Shown piece after piece: positions 42,651 to 53,104 of a stretch of 64,000 nt of DNA. The DNA is from Candidatus Peribacteria bacterium (GTDB taxonomy: Bacteria; Patescibacteriota; Gracilibacteria; BD1-5; UBA6164). The stretch covers positions 1-64,000 of the forward strand of contig CP060226.1 of assembly GCA_023898505.1 (NCBI GenBank). The letters are read 5' to 3'. How positions within the stretch are numbered: position 1 is the stretch's first letter; each line of letters opens with the position of its first letter. Below the pieces are notes generated by a model. The model was not told the origin of the DNA. It did no database searches and saw only the letters and a list, made by a program, of their open reading frames with translations. Made by a program: the position numbers and the translations under genes.

Positions 42651-42709
42651 AAAAAGTAGATAATAATTCTAATAAATATATATTAAACATTATCAATACA
42701 TTGTCAATG

Positions 42710-43711
42710 TTAATTTTCTAATTTATCTAATCACTTCTGAGTGAGGAAAAATGTGATGGTATATAGTGGGCTTTCCCAAGACTTTGAATGGGGAGGAAAT
42801 ACTGATACTTGGTATATTCATTCATATTGATGGTACTGTATTTGTAATTTGTTTCACCAAGAATCTTTTTTAGTTTTTGTATGTTTTGTTGCTAAGTTAC
42901 CTTCTTTTAAAAACAATAAAAGTCATTGTAATATCTCTCTGTATGTTGTTGCAATTATATTGAGTTCCTTTTGAGTCTTTGTATCTAAGTATTGAAAAGG
43001 TCATCCATAAGGAAATCAGTCTTCCTTCCATTGAAGATATGCTTTTTTAAAAGAGGTATCTGTGGTATCTCACTCAGACCAAACAGTGCTTTTTATTTTT
43101 CAGTTAATGTCTAACAGTACAGGGATATCTGTTGTCAGTTTTATTGAAATATAATCTCTTTTTTTAGATCTTTTGTTGCCTGTATCAATTTTATTCCTTT
43201 TCTTTATGAGTTCTCAATACTTTTTTCAACCTCTAACGGTTACTTGATTTCCGAAAACGATGCTTCATGCTCTACTAATAAAATCTACCTTCTCTGCATC
43301 AAGTTCACGAGGTCATTTCTCAAACTGTATCGTACTATCTGTTCAATCTGTACGAAGGAGAGTATCAAGTAAAAAGTATTCAAGTGCTACTCATGAATCT
43401 CACAATTGTACTTGATTAGAATCATCAATAGGTTTTATATCTCATCCTCCATTTCTTGCTGAGAGTGCTCTGATAATATCTATTCCCGTTTTTCGGATAG
43501 TATTTCGAGTTTCTTTACTCATATCTCCACGAGTTTCTCATTTCCAGTAAGATGATAAATTGTTTAATTCTTGTTCTGTGATGACTCACCATACTTTTCT
43601 ACTGACACTATCTGATGCTGTAGAAGATGAAATAGCAATTTTCTCAAGAATCTCATCTTGTTTGGTAGCATCAGTTATATGGAGTAAGGTATGTATATCT
43701 TGCTTTTTCAT
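42710..43711 (-). CDS. Unrecognised 333-aa protein
   Basis: A table-25-only ORF with more than 20 TGA codons. The N-terminus is helical (KQDIHTLLHITDATKQDEIL). The middle has VALEYFLLDTLLRTD, then ELDAEKVDFISRAGSIVFGN then QVTVRGGKK. This loosely resembles a PD-(D/E)xK nuclease core (E, D, then QxT), but I cannot confirm it. The C-terminal part contains basic runs (KKRNKIDTGNKRSKKRD) and aromatic strands. It lies between the DP-repeat genes and ileS, all on the same strand, with a strong terminator on its ileS side. Confidence 0.65.
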
Positions 43712-43763
43712 GTATTATTTCAAGGTTTATATTTCATATATTTTAGCATATATTTTTCTCAGA

Positions 43764-43800
43764 AACAAAGAAGGTCAGATATATCTGACCTTCTTTGTGT
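43764..43800. terminator. Terminator downstream of ileS
   Basis: ACAAAGAAGGTCAGAT pairs perfectly with ATCTGACCTTCTTTGT. It lies just after the ileS TAA and separates it from the next gene. Confidence 0.85.
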
Positions 43801-43808
43801 GTGTGAGA

Positions 43809-46800
43809 TTACTTCTTCAAAACAATGCTTACATTCACTCCTTCGACCTCAACATCTTTTTCCAGATCTCAACTGGATAGGGAAGTATTAATCGCGGAAA
43901 GTGTTTCAGTCTCGATATAGCTTCAAAACTTTTCAATAACCTTCTTTAAGATATCTTCCTGTTCCCCCATCCTTGGTAAGGAGGGGGTTAGGGGGTGGTA
44001 TATATGTAACTGTATACGGTCATCGACTTCATATCCTGCTTCTTTTCTGGCCTCTTGGATATGACGGACGATATCTCTTGCGTATCCTTCGAGTTCAAGT
44101 TCTGGAGTGATAGTTCCATCCATAGCAATTACCATCCCCATTCCCGCTTCGATATCATAGTCAGAATCACCAGCCTCAAACGCAATTTCGAACTCGTCTC
44201 ATTCGAGGATAAAGATTTGTCATTCCGTACTTGATATGGAATCATTATTTGATGATCCTGAATCGAGTTCAGGATGACGAATGAGTACCTTGCCATCTTC
44301 AAGCTCAGTGAAGTTTCCAGCTTTTGCCTCAGAGATGATAAACTTTACATTGGCACCAAACTTTGGTCCGATGAGTCTTCCGTTTGGACGACATACTTTT
44401 TTAGCAATTTGTGAAGCATCATCGAGGACGATGACTTCTTTGACGTTGAGTTCTTCTTTGATGATATCGAGATAATACGATTCCAGTTTTTCTCCGATCG
44501 TGATAGATTGGAGTGGTTGCCTAACCCTGATCTTATGATTTGCTCTCCAAGCGAGACCAAGGGTAATAATCGTTTGCGTGATATCCATATCATGATTCAA
44601 ATCTTGGAGGATAAAACTTGGATTTTTTTCTGGAAATGTCGTGAGATGCACAGACTCTTGTCCAGTAAGCCCTTGGTAGAGAGATTCTGCAAGAAATGGC
44701 ATAAATGGAGCGATAATTTTTGAAAGTTCCACGAGTACATGGTGCAGAGTATTGTAGGCTTCTGTTTTATCGCCATCATTTTCAGATTTCCAGAACCTCT
44801 TTCTTGAGCGACGGATATACCAGTTAGTGAGGTTATCCATAAAGCGAATAATTGGACGAGTTGCTTCGTTGATCTTATAAGTTTCCATACCATTTGTTAC
44901 ATCGATGATGAGCTTATTGAGCTCTGAAAGTACCCATTTATCGAGAGGGTTTGTAAGAGGAGTACTTGGAAGTTTTATGACTTTTGCATTTGGAAGTGTT
45001 GGCATCTCTAAGTGCGCATAATCGATATCAAGATGGAGATATTTTCTAAAAATTGGTCTTGCTGTTCCTGCATGGCCAACGATAAGGATATTTTTCCCTT
45101 CTTTTCCTTTGAGGAAATCTTCAAGTGCCATAGTTACACGCGCATCAAATTGGTGATAGTTTTCTACCTTAGAGTTTTTAAATACTCTTCTGAGAGCTGG
45201 TTTGTCATTGATATCGAGACCATATTCATCGGCAATTTCTTTGTGAGATTTTCCTTCAAAATCACTATAATTTTGTTCTTTTAAATCTTCTATGATAGTA
45301 ATTTCACTATGAAAACCAATCTCTTGCGCTACTAATTTTGCTGTTTCAAGGGTTCTTTCAAGGTTTGAAGAGACGATATAATCAAACTGTACTCCTGCCA
45401 TTTGGAGCTTCTTTCCAGCATTGATCGCTTGCGCAATACCATTTTCTGTAAGGCTTGGATTATCTCCCGCTCCACTTACAGCTCCAGTACTATTGAAGTT
45501 TACATTGGTTTCTGTCTCGGCATGACGGATATAGTACACACCTCAAGTTGCGGGTTCATACCCATCGATATTGGCATAGGTGGTAAAGAAACTGTAGGTG
45601 TTCCAAAGAGGAAGGATGACTTTTTTTACAACTTCCTGAACTTGTTCTTCTTTGAAGCTCAAGTTCCCTCCCGACATGAGTGGTGAGTTCATCATATAAA
45701 ACCTGATTGCATCGGCCCCATAGGTTTCGATCGTGATTCTTGGATCTGGGTAATTTTTATAGCTTTTACTCATCTTGCGTCCATCACTTCCGTTGACGAT
45801 ACCGGTGGTGATGACATTGGTAAAGCTACGTTGGTCAAAGAGTGCTACTCCGAGTACGTGCATCACATAAAACCAGGCGCGTACTTGCCCGATATACTCG
45901 ACGATAAAGTCCGCAGGATAGCTTGCTTCCATCGCCTGTTTATTTTCAAATGGGTAGTGCATCTGTGCATACGGCATCGATCCTGACTCGACCCAACAAT
46001 CAAGCACTTCAGGGATTCTTTGCATCGGTGCTCCACAGGTAGTTATTCCTTCGATGATACTATTTTCTTTCACATTGAAGTGCCCGTATCCATCAAGTTG
46101 TACAAGCTCAGCACCAGTTGTACTGACGATTTCTTTTACCCCTGCTTGTCTGTGTACGGTATCATCCTGAGAAGCGACAACAACTACTTCACCGACGTAT
46201 GTTTTAATTGTGGAAATATCTTGTTGGAGCGTACTATAAAACTCATTCACTTCTGGAGTGGTAGCTTCGGTTCCTGGGGCAATAAGAACCAGTCTTTTGA
46301 GTTGTATTTTTTTCTCTATGATGTACTCCAAGGCTACTCTACACCCAAGTGAGTGACAGAGCCAGGTGTCGTATTTTGAGACATCTAAAGAATCCAAAAC
46401 TTCTCCCCAATTTTTATAGCTAATATTTGTTCCAATTTCAAACGCTGGACAATCCATGGTGATGCCTTGATTGGCAAGATTGTTTTTTGTTCCCGCTAAA
46501 AAGTCCTCAACAGCTTCCGTTCTTTTAAACCCATGAATCCCGAGTACATTTTGAGCTTTGAAGTTTTCTTCATTTTTTGCGAGGATTTCATCGATATAGG
46601 GTCTATGAAAATCGAGTTCTTTTCCAGTTTGCTTCACAAAATATTGCCCGTCTTTTTCTTCAAGTTGTCCGTATACCTTATTGGCTTCATATATTTCTTG
46701 TCTGGAACCGAGAACTTTGATGCTACCATCAGCAGCTTTCCAAATCGGCATCGGTGCTCCCCAGTATCTGGTTCTTGAGATACACCAATCTGGTGCTCCC

Positions 46801-48167
46801 TCCATACTTTTCAGAAACTGCCCGTGTTTGAGGTGTTCTGGTGACCAGTTAATTCCTTCGTTTTCTTCTATGAGTCTGTCTTTGAGCGACTGGATATCGA
46901 TAAACCAAGAATCTTGTACTTTGTAGATAAGTGGAGTTCCGGTTCTTGGACACATCGCCACACGGTGATTGATGCTTTCTTTTTTGAAAAGAAGTCCCTT
47001 TTCTTTGAGTCTTTCAGAAACGATTTCATTGGCATCTCTATAGTGCGTTCCTTTTAAATCGGAGATTTCATCAGTATATCTTCCTTCGTTATCCAGGGCG
47101 GAACTGATATGAATCCCCTCAGCTTTTGCGAGTTCGAAATCGACATCTCAGAACTCTGGAGCTTCGTGGGCAATACCCACACCATCGCTATCCGTAACAA
47201 ACTCTGCATGGTAGATGAGGTGATTTTTCTCTGGATCTACTTTGCCTTGGTAGTAGTCAAATGGAGCCTTGTAGTGAAGTCCGACAAGTGAGTCTCCCAT
47301 AAAACTATCGACGATTTCATACTCTCTTCCTTTAAATACGGCTTCTACTCTTGCTGTTGCAAGGATATAGTATTTCCCATCAGAAAGGACTCTGGAGTAG
47401 GCGAGATCTTTGTTTACAGCAATTGCCATATGTGCTGGAATGGTCCAAGGAGTCGTGGTCCAAGCGAGGATATAGTCTCAGGCCCTCACCCCATGCCCTT
47501 CTCCTTTGGAGGAGATGGGAGAAATAAGTGGAAACATCACGGTGATAGCGGGGTCAGAAACTTCTTCATAGGAGTCATCCATAGCGATTTCAAAGTTTGA
47601 AATCGGGGTAGAGAGTTTCCATGAGTAGAGAGAAGTTCTTTGCCCTTTGTAGATAAGTCCCTTGTCATAGAGCTTTTTAAATACTTGAATCACGGATTCC
47701 ATATAGTCTTGATCCATGGTTTTGTAGGAATTTTTGAAGTCTACCCATCTTCCGATATGGTCAACATACCATTCCCACTCCGCTGATGTGGAAGTCGTAT
47801 AGTTATAACACTCGTCGATAAATGTTTTCATCCCGACTTTTTCGATGTCCTTATTGGACTCAAGACCCAGTTTCTTTTGCACTTTATCTTCGATAGGGAT
47901 TCCATGACAGTCCCATCCCCAGACTCTCTCGACGCGTTTCCCTTGCATAGTTTGGTATCTTGGCACGACATCTTTACAGATACTTGAGAGGAGGCTTCCG
48001 TAGTGGGGAGTACCGGTGATAAATGGAGGACCATCATAGAAACGGTACGAGTTTTCTTCTGGACGAGTTTCTATCGATTTTTCGAAAGTATTGTTTTCTT
48101 TCCAGAACTTGAGGATTTCTTCTTCGAGTTTTGCAAATGATTGTTTTGGGTTTATTTTTGGGAACAT
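43809..48167 (-). CDS. ileS: Isoleucyl-tRNA synthetase with two embedded enzyme domains
   Basis: Charges tRNA-Ile; 1452 aa against about 930-1050 for normal enzymes. HIGH-type motif TPHYGS (about residue 55), editing domain (WTTTPWTIPAH, GIAHEAPEFGDVD), KMSKS (about 799) and the anticodon-binding domain are intact. Between LDFHRPYIDE and CGAPMQRIPEVLDCW sits an alpha/beta-hydrolase-like domain (about 537-707) with LCHSLGCR, SQDDTVH and GYGHFN. Between YSFFTTYANIDGY and PLDKWVLSELN sits a histidine-phosphatase domain (about 876-1072) with YYIRHAET and IVGHAG. About six TGA codons read as Gly. Three palindromic repeats also lie in frame. Confidence 0.95.
44218..44285. repeat. In-frame palindromic repeats inside ileS (C-terminal part)
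   Basis: TCATTCCGTACTTGATATGGAA and ATCCTGAATCGAGTTCAGGAT occur side by side in the ileS frame and encode the polar segment HPELDSGSSNND. Two further in-frame repeats lie at about 47480-47525 and 43960-43998. They belong to the CTCACCCC and CCCCTAACCCCCTC families. Confidence 0.78.
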
Positions 48168-48171
48168 GGTG

Positions 48172-48930
48172 TTATTTGGTTATAAGAGTAATATTATAAG
48201 ATTTATTATTTATTTCTTCGGACTTTTTTAGTACTTTGTTTCATGTATCTAATAAGATATCAATGAATTCTATTTTAAGTCTAAGTCGCTTTTTCTCATT
48301 TTCAGAAATTTTATTTCATAAAAAATCAACTGATTCTTTTAAACTATCTTCTATTTGTTGTTGATGCTTTCTAAAAATAGAGAAAATAAATCTTACAAAA
48401 TTAATTCATTTGATATGTATATTACTCTCTCAGCTACATCAAATATACTTATGTATCGCATTAATAATGTAAGATTCATCTTGCTTTAATTCTACAAACT
48501 TCATAAAATCTTGTTCAATTATCTCATATAGATCAAGTTCAATCCATTCTTTCCATTCTAACCATAGGCTCTCTGATATATAAAACCTTGCATATAGGTA
48601 ATATTCAGTATAGAAAAGACTTAATAATCTTTCATATCCTAAAAGTATATTAACAAAATTTCATTTATTTCGAGCTATTGTTAAATCGTTTTTTATTAAG
48701 TCGTACTTTATTGAATACTCTTTAATAATTTCTAACTCTTTATCTCGTTCATATTTTGTATATCAGTACCAAAAGGCAAATATTGCTCATATTGTCGATA
48801 GCATATATTGGATAGATATAAATTCTTGCCTGCAAGGTATTCATATTAACCATGTCCAAAATACCACTAATCAGAATATTAGGGCAATAGATCATATATT
48901 CCCAGATAAAAATCTTTCAAACTTATTCAT
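48172..48930 (-). CDS. Hypothetical membrane protein
   Basis: A 252-aa protein with two N-terminal membrane helices (SIALIFGLVVFWTWLIG and YMLSTIGAIFAFWYGY), then a helical cytosolic domain rich in Lys, Glu and Tyr. About ten TGA codons are read as Gly. It ends four bases upstream of ileS, so it may be read into the synthetase gene. The layout resembles small phage-defence or bacteriocin-type membrane proteins, but no family match can be claimed. Confidence 0.68.
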
Positions 48931-48951
48931 ATATAATTAGTTATATATTCC

Positions 48952-49062
48952 TTACTTTTGACACCAAAAGTAACAAAAGTGTTAGGGGGCTCGAATTACA
49001 AATACGAGAGTAAGAGGTTTACGAGACGTTGGCTATTATCGTCTCGCCCCCTAAAACCCCAT
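48952..49062. repeat. Hairpin-rich intergenic element
   Basis: TTACTTTTG and CAAAAGTAA form a hairpin. AGGGGGCTCG pairs loosely with CGAGACG/CGCCCCCT further on. The logic (hairpin, spacer, inverted GC block) resembles the neighbouring repeat at 49097-49218. No ORF is seen. Confidence 0.45.
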
Positions 49063-49096
49063 TTTCCTAGGGAGTTTTGTTTGCTTCTTTTCCGAT

Positions 49097-49218
49097 ATGT
49101 ATCAATCGGGATTCTTAAGGGTATAACTTCGCCGTGAAACGAGAGATAAAACTTACCTATTTTATCTGCGAAGATTTAGACCCTTGAGCATTTTTGCTAC
49201 TTTTTATGTAAAAAGTAG
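49097..49218. repeat. Long inverted-copy repeat (copy B)
   Basis: This matches 30961-31083 in the opposite orientation, including GGTATAACTTCGCCGTGAAA and CTACTTTTTATGTAAAAAGTAG. One end is a hairpin. The two copies lie 18 kb apart. Confidence 0.75.
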
Positions 49219-49222
49219 GTGG

Positions 49223-49361
49223 TTAGTTTACCGTCATTTCGGACAAAACTTTTGATTTTTTATTTTTTGTGGTATACTTAGAGTGTTCCTTGAGAACTAG
49301 AAAGTGTAAAACTTTCATCTTTGTTTGGCTCTTGAAGCCTAGTCCCGCTTTGCGGGATATT
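49223..49361 (+). ncRNA. Candidate small RNA 1 with promoter and terminator
   Basis: A 49-bp block (49223-49271), repeated identically at 49813-49861, carries TTGATT and a T-rich spacer before TATACT. The predicted transcript of about 80 nt holds three hairpins: GAAAGT-GTAAA-ACTTTC, GGCT-CTTGA-AGCC and the terminator TCCCGC-TTT-GCGGGA followed by ATTTTT. It ends against the stop codon of the MazF-like gene on the other strand. Confidence 0.55.
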
Positions 49362-49362
49362 T

Positions 49363-49782
49363 TTATGTTCGGATATCGAATAATTCTTTGAGTTGTATAT
49401 CGAGTTCTTGTAATATTTCATCTGCTACTCTTCCTACCTTTTTTATCAGACGTTTTTTAGAAATGTCTCTTAAGTGATTCGTTCTGATAATGGATTTTTG
49501 TTTTAGGATATTGTTTGGTTCTAGAATAATATCGGTATGCAAGATCTTTTTTTCAAGATTAAAACTTGTAATCGGTGCTACCAATACATTATTTCACTTT
49601 GAAAATTTATTATTGGTCAGTATCAACGCTGGTCGTTGTTTGTTAAACTCATTTCAAATATTTACTCCGAAATCAACATACCATATGTCTCACTTTTTAT
49701 ACCTGTAGTCTGATTCTATCTTTTTTGCATTGAGTTGTACTTTTCTTTCAAACCATTCGGTTAAGATCTTGAGATAGTCCAT
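49363..49782 (-). CDS. MazF/PemK-like endoribonuclease toxin
   Basis: A 139-aa protein. A helical extension of about 30 residues precedes the MazF fold: GDIWYVDFGVNIGNE, KQRPALILTNNKFS and VLVAPITS, then a conserved strand HTDIILEPNN and a C-terminal helix. Three TGA codons are read as Gly, so the standard code shows only the C-terminal half. No antitoxin gene is adjacent. The gene is flanked on both sides by the repeated promoter block, and a small RNA candidate faces it. It would cleave single-stranded RNA. Confidence 0.85.
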
Positions 49783-49812
49783 CTTTATTACGAGAGTAAG
49801 GATATATGTTTT

Positions 49813-49935
49813 TTAGTTTACCGTCATTTCGGACAAAACTTTTGATTTTTTATTTTTTGTGATATAATTTTCTTGCATCACGACGAGAAGTCACACCAAA
49901 AGGTCCCGTCCTCAGGTTTAGGCTTCTTTTTTTGT
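49813..49935 (+). ncRNA. Candidate small RNA 2 with the same promoter block
   Basis: The 49-bp block of small RNA 1 recurs exactly and leads to TATAAT at 49863. The downstream RNA would read through TCACGACGAGAAGTCACACC and end at GGCTTC followed by T7 (about 49929). GAAG with CTTC can close the element. Its 3' end overlaps the end of the NYN gene on the opposite strand. Confidence 0.45.
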
Positions 49936-50421
49936 TCTTCAAATTTTCTTTTTTAGATCTGGGTGATTCAGAAACACAAGCTTTGGGTAAAACTTTTTTA
50001 AGAGTGAAGAGTACTTGTTTTTATTCGGAATCAACATCTTTTTCAATTTATTTTCTTTCACTAAGTGTTCAATAAGGCAGTGAAAGTCTCCATCTCCACT
50101 GACAACAACTGCTTGATCATAATTACCATACTCAATCATGGTATGAAGCACGAGCTCTGCATCTACGTTTCCTTTTACAGTTCCGTCGCTGAGTTCAAGC
50201 GTTGGTTTAAAGACAAGGATATAGCCAAATTTCTGTAGGGTAGTATAGAGGTCTTCATTTCCAGGTAGGTAGCCGATGAAGATAAACGCTTTCTGAACCT
50301 TGAACTTATCTTGGAGATACACTCGAAAACGATTCCAATCAAGCTCCCATCATTGAGACTTTACTGATAGGTATAAATTCTGAGAATCGATAAATGCAAA
50401 ATTACTTTCTTTTTTCTTCAT
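49918..50421 (-). CDS. NYN-domain (LabA/DUF88-like) putative ribonuclease
   Basis: A 167-aa protein with the NYN fold. FAFIDSQNLYLS (first Asp about residue 10), the middle with NVDAELVLHTM, and VVVSGDGDFHCLIEHL give the clustered aspartates typical of metal-dependent RNases. The C-terminus is KKKIGRTKKEA. Two TGA codons are read as Gly, and the true stop is TAA at 49918. I start at MKKKESN; the longer open frame upstream is read from repeat sequence and overlaps the CYTH gene. Confidence 0.85.
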
Positions 50422-50708
50422 AGAGTTTTCTAAATAAAAAGCACAAAATCCAAGGTATGCTGAATAATCAGGATACATCATGACTTTGTGCTTTTGGTCC
50501 CGAGTACTCGGGAAGGTACCACCGAAAAGCTGTACTCGATTGTATTTTGATGTCGGAGCTTCTCGACTCCGAGAGATTCTACTAATCCTTTTCCTCCCCT
50601 TACTAGGGGGAGGCGAGGAGGAGGTTCTTTCTCCAAGCATCATCTCGTGATAGCGAGACTCAGGTGCTTCTATTTGTACTGTATTTGGTTTTTTATTTTT
50701 TTCAAGTT
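50422..50708. repeat. Intergenic repeat block
   Basis: It holds GTCCCGAGTACTCGGGAAGG, CGGAGCTTCTCGACTCCGAG and a CTCCCCTTACTAGGGGGAG hairpin. One frame stays open across it toward the NYN gene, but the predicted peptide is repeat-derived and lacks conservation features. Confidence 0.6.
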
Positions 50709-51278
50709 TTATGCAATACTCTCTCAAGTAATCGCCTCATATGCAGCGATGTCTTGGTGTAGGGCACAGGTACTCAATTTATGAGCATTGATTCCTCATG
50801 GTGCAGAAAGTCAGAGGTGTTGCCTGAGTCATTCAATAAGTTTTTCTCCATCAATTCCCGTATCGTCTTCCATCGTGAGTTCGATTTCATAGCGTTTGTC
50901 ATACTGGTACATATCTACATCGATACTAAAATTTTGTCCCTCAAATTCATATTGAAAATTTTTTCTTTTGGTTTCGATATATACTTTTCCAGCAGTGTCG
51001 TCAATGGTGATATGGAATATTTTTAGATGCGTGTTAATCTCATCCTCATCTATTATTTCTTGAGCGCGTGCTACTCCGTATCCATCATAAGGATCAATGA
51101 TTTTAAGCTCATACCTTCCGTTTCTTAATCTCAAGAAGTATTGATGTTTGAAGAGAGTATACTCATCAGTATCAAGATAATAGTCTTTGATTTCAGATTC
51201 TTGTATGAGTGTACACGTACTTTCAATTATTTGCATATCGTGTTCAGAGAGTTCATACTTTTTTTCGATTTCGATCAT
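50709..51278 (-). CDS. CYTH-domain phosphohydrolase-like protein
   Basis: A 189-aa protein of the CYTH (adenylyl cyclase/thiamine triphosphatase/triphosphate tunnel) superfamily. It begins with the ExExK signature as MIEIEKKYEL. FLRLRNGRYELKIIDP follows, then KRYEIELTMED, supplying the alternating acidic and basic strands of the tunnel. Two TGA codons extend the C-terminus past residue 150 to TAA at 50709. It probably hydrolyses a triphosphate substrate. Its start lies four bases downstream of the hydrolase stop. Confidence 0.88.
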
Positions 51279-51282
51279 AATC

Positions 51283-51888
51283 TTAGTGGTTATTAATATT
51301 TTCTAAAAGTTCTGGAAATGCTGGTTGATTAAAGTGCAATCTATTTTCAAACTGGAGAAACTGTGCATTTGGGAGGAGTTTAGCAACACTTTGTCCATGA
51401 TGAAAGGGAACTACGGGATCATCCTTGGAGTGATAGAGAAATATCTTTTCTGCTTTGCTTTCGATGTTTGGAATCTTGGTATCATCGAGTTCAAACGTGC
51501 TAATTGTTTCTGAGGCAAGTCCGTCGTTATTATGAACTGGAGATACGATGTGGAGTTGAGAAATAATCTTTGGAAAATTATTTTCACTGAGGTATTTGAG
51601 GAGAAAAGTAGCTCCAAGAGAATGTCCGATCAAGATAAGCGGTTCATTATTAAGATACACGAGATGACGTTCGAACCAGATTTTCCAAGCGGTATAATCT
51701 GCCCATTGTTTGTTTGGCATGACTGGAGTCATGGCATCATAGTTTTCAGAAAGCGCCCAAGCAATCCAATCCCTCCAGTTTCTGTGGTGTTCAAATGGAT
51801 TAAATTCTCTTGTTTGCAGGTAGTGGTAAAACTCTTCTTTGGTATCAAAAGCCTCACCTCCACGGATGAAAATAACTTGTTGTTTCAT
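51283..51888 (-). CDS. Alpha/beta-hydrolase (RBBP9/YdeN-like)
   Basis: A 201-aa soluble hydrolase. The N-terminal strand is QQVIFIRGGEAF, the nucleophile elbow ILIGHSLGATFL (Ser about residue 91), the acid SKDDPVVPF and the base His in NRLHFNQP. The length and motifs fit the small RBBP9/YdeN serine hydrolases. It is the third gene of a close-packed leftward operon (HAD, NTPase, hydrolase, CYTH) with gaps of only three or four bases. A related fold is embedded in the nearby IleRS. Confidence 0.88.
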   Translation of the reverse strand: MKQQVIFIRGGEAFDTKEEFYHYLQTREFNPFEHHRNWRDWIAWALSENYDAMTPVMPNKQWADYTAWKIWFERHLVYLNNEPLILIGHSLGATFLLKYLSENNFPKIISQLHIVSPVHNNDGLASETISTFELDDTKIPNIESKAEKIFLYHSKDDPVVPFHHGQSVAKLLPNAQFLQFENRLHFNQPAFPELLENINNH

Positions 51889-51891
51889 ATA

Positions 51892-52428
51892 CTATTTGTA
51901 AAAGCGATTATAAAATGGTGCAATAGCACAGAGAAAGGCTTGCTGAAATGATTCACTTCGAGTAATCATGTCATCACTCCACATTCAAAAAGAACCGTTT
52001 CTGTGACCAACGTTTTCTTCACCACTGAGACTATCAATAATTGTAGAGAGCTCTTCTCCTCAATTATACAGTCGAGTCTGTATTTTTTCTGGTACTTCAA
52101 GGAGATTACTGATACCGATGTGTCATTTTCCCGTTGCATTTTCGATGTACACGACTCCAAAAAGATAGGCTTTGTCTTCAATCATCGTCGTTCCCCCCTC
52201 CATACCGACATAGTAGTCAGCCTCAATTCAGACTTTTTTGAGATTTTTAGCTCTATTTTTTGCTCCGAGGATATTTTCCTCAAGAGAGAGCGGCATATCA
52301 CTGACATCCGAAGCTACACTTTCAGGGATGATCTCTATATTGTCTCCTTCTAGGTAGAGACAAGACTCTATTCCCAGAGTAATCGCATTGAGTTTTGCAG
52401 GGTTTTTGGTACCGATAGCTATGTTCAT
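51892..52428 (-). CDS. DUF84/YjjX-like NTP phosphatase
   Basis: A 178-aa house-cleaning nucleotide phosphatase. It starts MNIAIGTKNPAKLNAI, the strand and loop typical of the ITPase/YjjX fold. ADYYVGMEGGTTMIEDKAYL, NGGEELSTIIDSLSG and NVGHRNGSFGMWS follow, the last with TGA-encoded Gly. Members hydrolyse ITP/XTP and other non-canonical nucleotides. It lies in a tight operon with the HAD phosphatase upstream and the alpha/beta hydrolase downstream. Confidence 0.87.
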
Positions 52429-52431
52429 AAT

Positions 52432-53052
52432 CTATAATTGTTCAAGGAGTGGAGGAAGTTTGGTAACGATATCGATTTCATACAGGTCTGTTCATGAGTT
52501 TCCGATATGGACAAAATCAATACCCTTACTTTCGGCAAATACTCGGTCCATATCACCATCTCCGATATAGACGGCTTGTTTGTAGAAATCTGGATCTCAA
52601 GAAAACTCGAAAAACTTCTCAAGATGTGAGATTCACTTGAGAAGTATAGTGCTTCACTCGATGATGTCAAAACAGGAGTCTATTTCTCCTTTGTGTAACA
52701 CTTCGGTTGCAAACTCTGTAGAGCTTCCAGTAGAGAGGAAAAGTCGGTATGTTTGTGATAGTTCTTGTATCATCTCTGGAACTCAGGGAAAAAAACCCAC
52801 TGCATTTGAGAGACTATTGAGTTGTATGAGAAGTTTGTTTTTGAGGCGCTCTTTTTGTACGACTTCCATATCTTGAAATACACTATCAAGAAATTGAGAG
52901 AGGCTCATGCCGCCACTGTGTCCGAGAGCATAACGTACACTATCATGGTAATCTGGAGCGATTCTATCTATTTCTCCGAGGATAATAGTATCGATTTTAC
53001 TGCCAGAATCTATGAGGGTTCCGTCCAGGTCGAAGATGAGGTATTTTTTCAT
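52432..53052 (-). CDS. HAD-superfamily phosphatase (phosphoglycolate-type)
   Basis: A 206-aa HAD hydrolase with motif I YLIFDLDGTLIDSG, motif II FLSTGSS, a Lys in LLKGISHLEKF and motif IV VYIGDGDMDR. A helical cap lies between motifs I and II. TGA codons give Gly in FFPGVPEM and near FEFSGDPDF. It is the first gene of a four-gene operon with gaps of three or four bases. It may dephosphorylate small phosphates made during nucleotide turnover. Confidence 0.88.
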
Positions 53053-53104
53053 GATTTTGTTATCCTCGGACTTGATCCGGGGATCTGTTATAATCTAAAT
53101 TCAA

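Noticed and set aside
50350..50727. N-terminal extension of the NYN protein
   Set aside because: It is translated from palindromic repeats and overlaps the CYTH gene. The NYN fold starts cleanly at the internal ATG at 50421.
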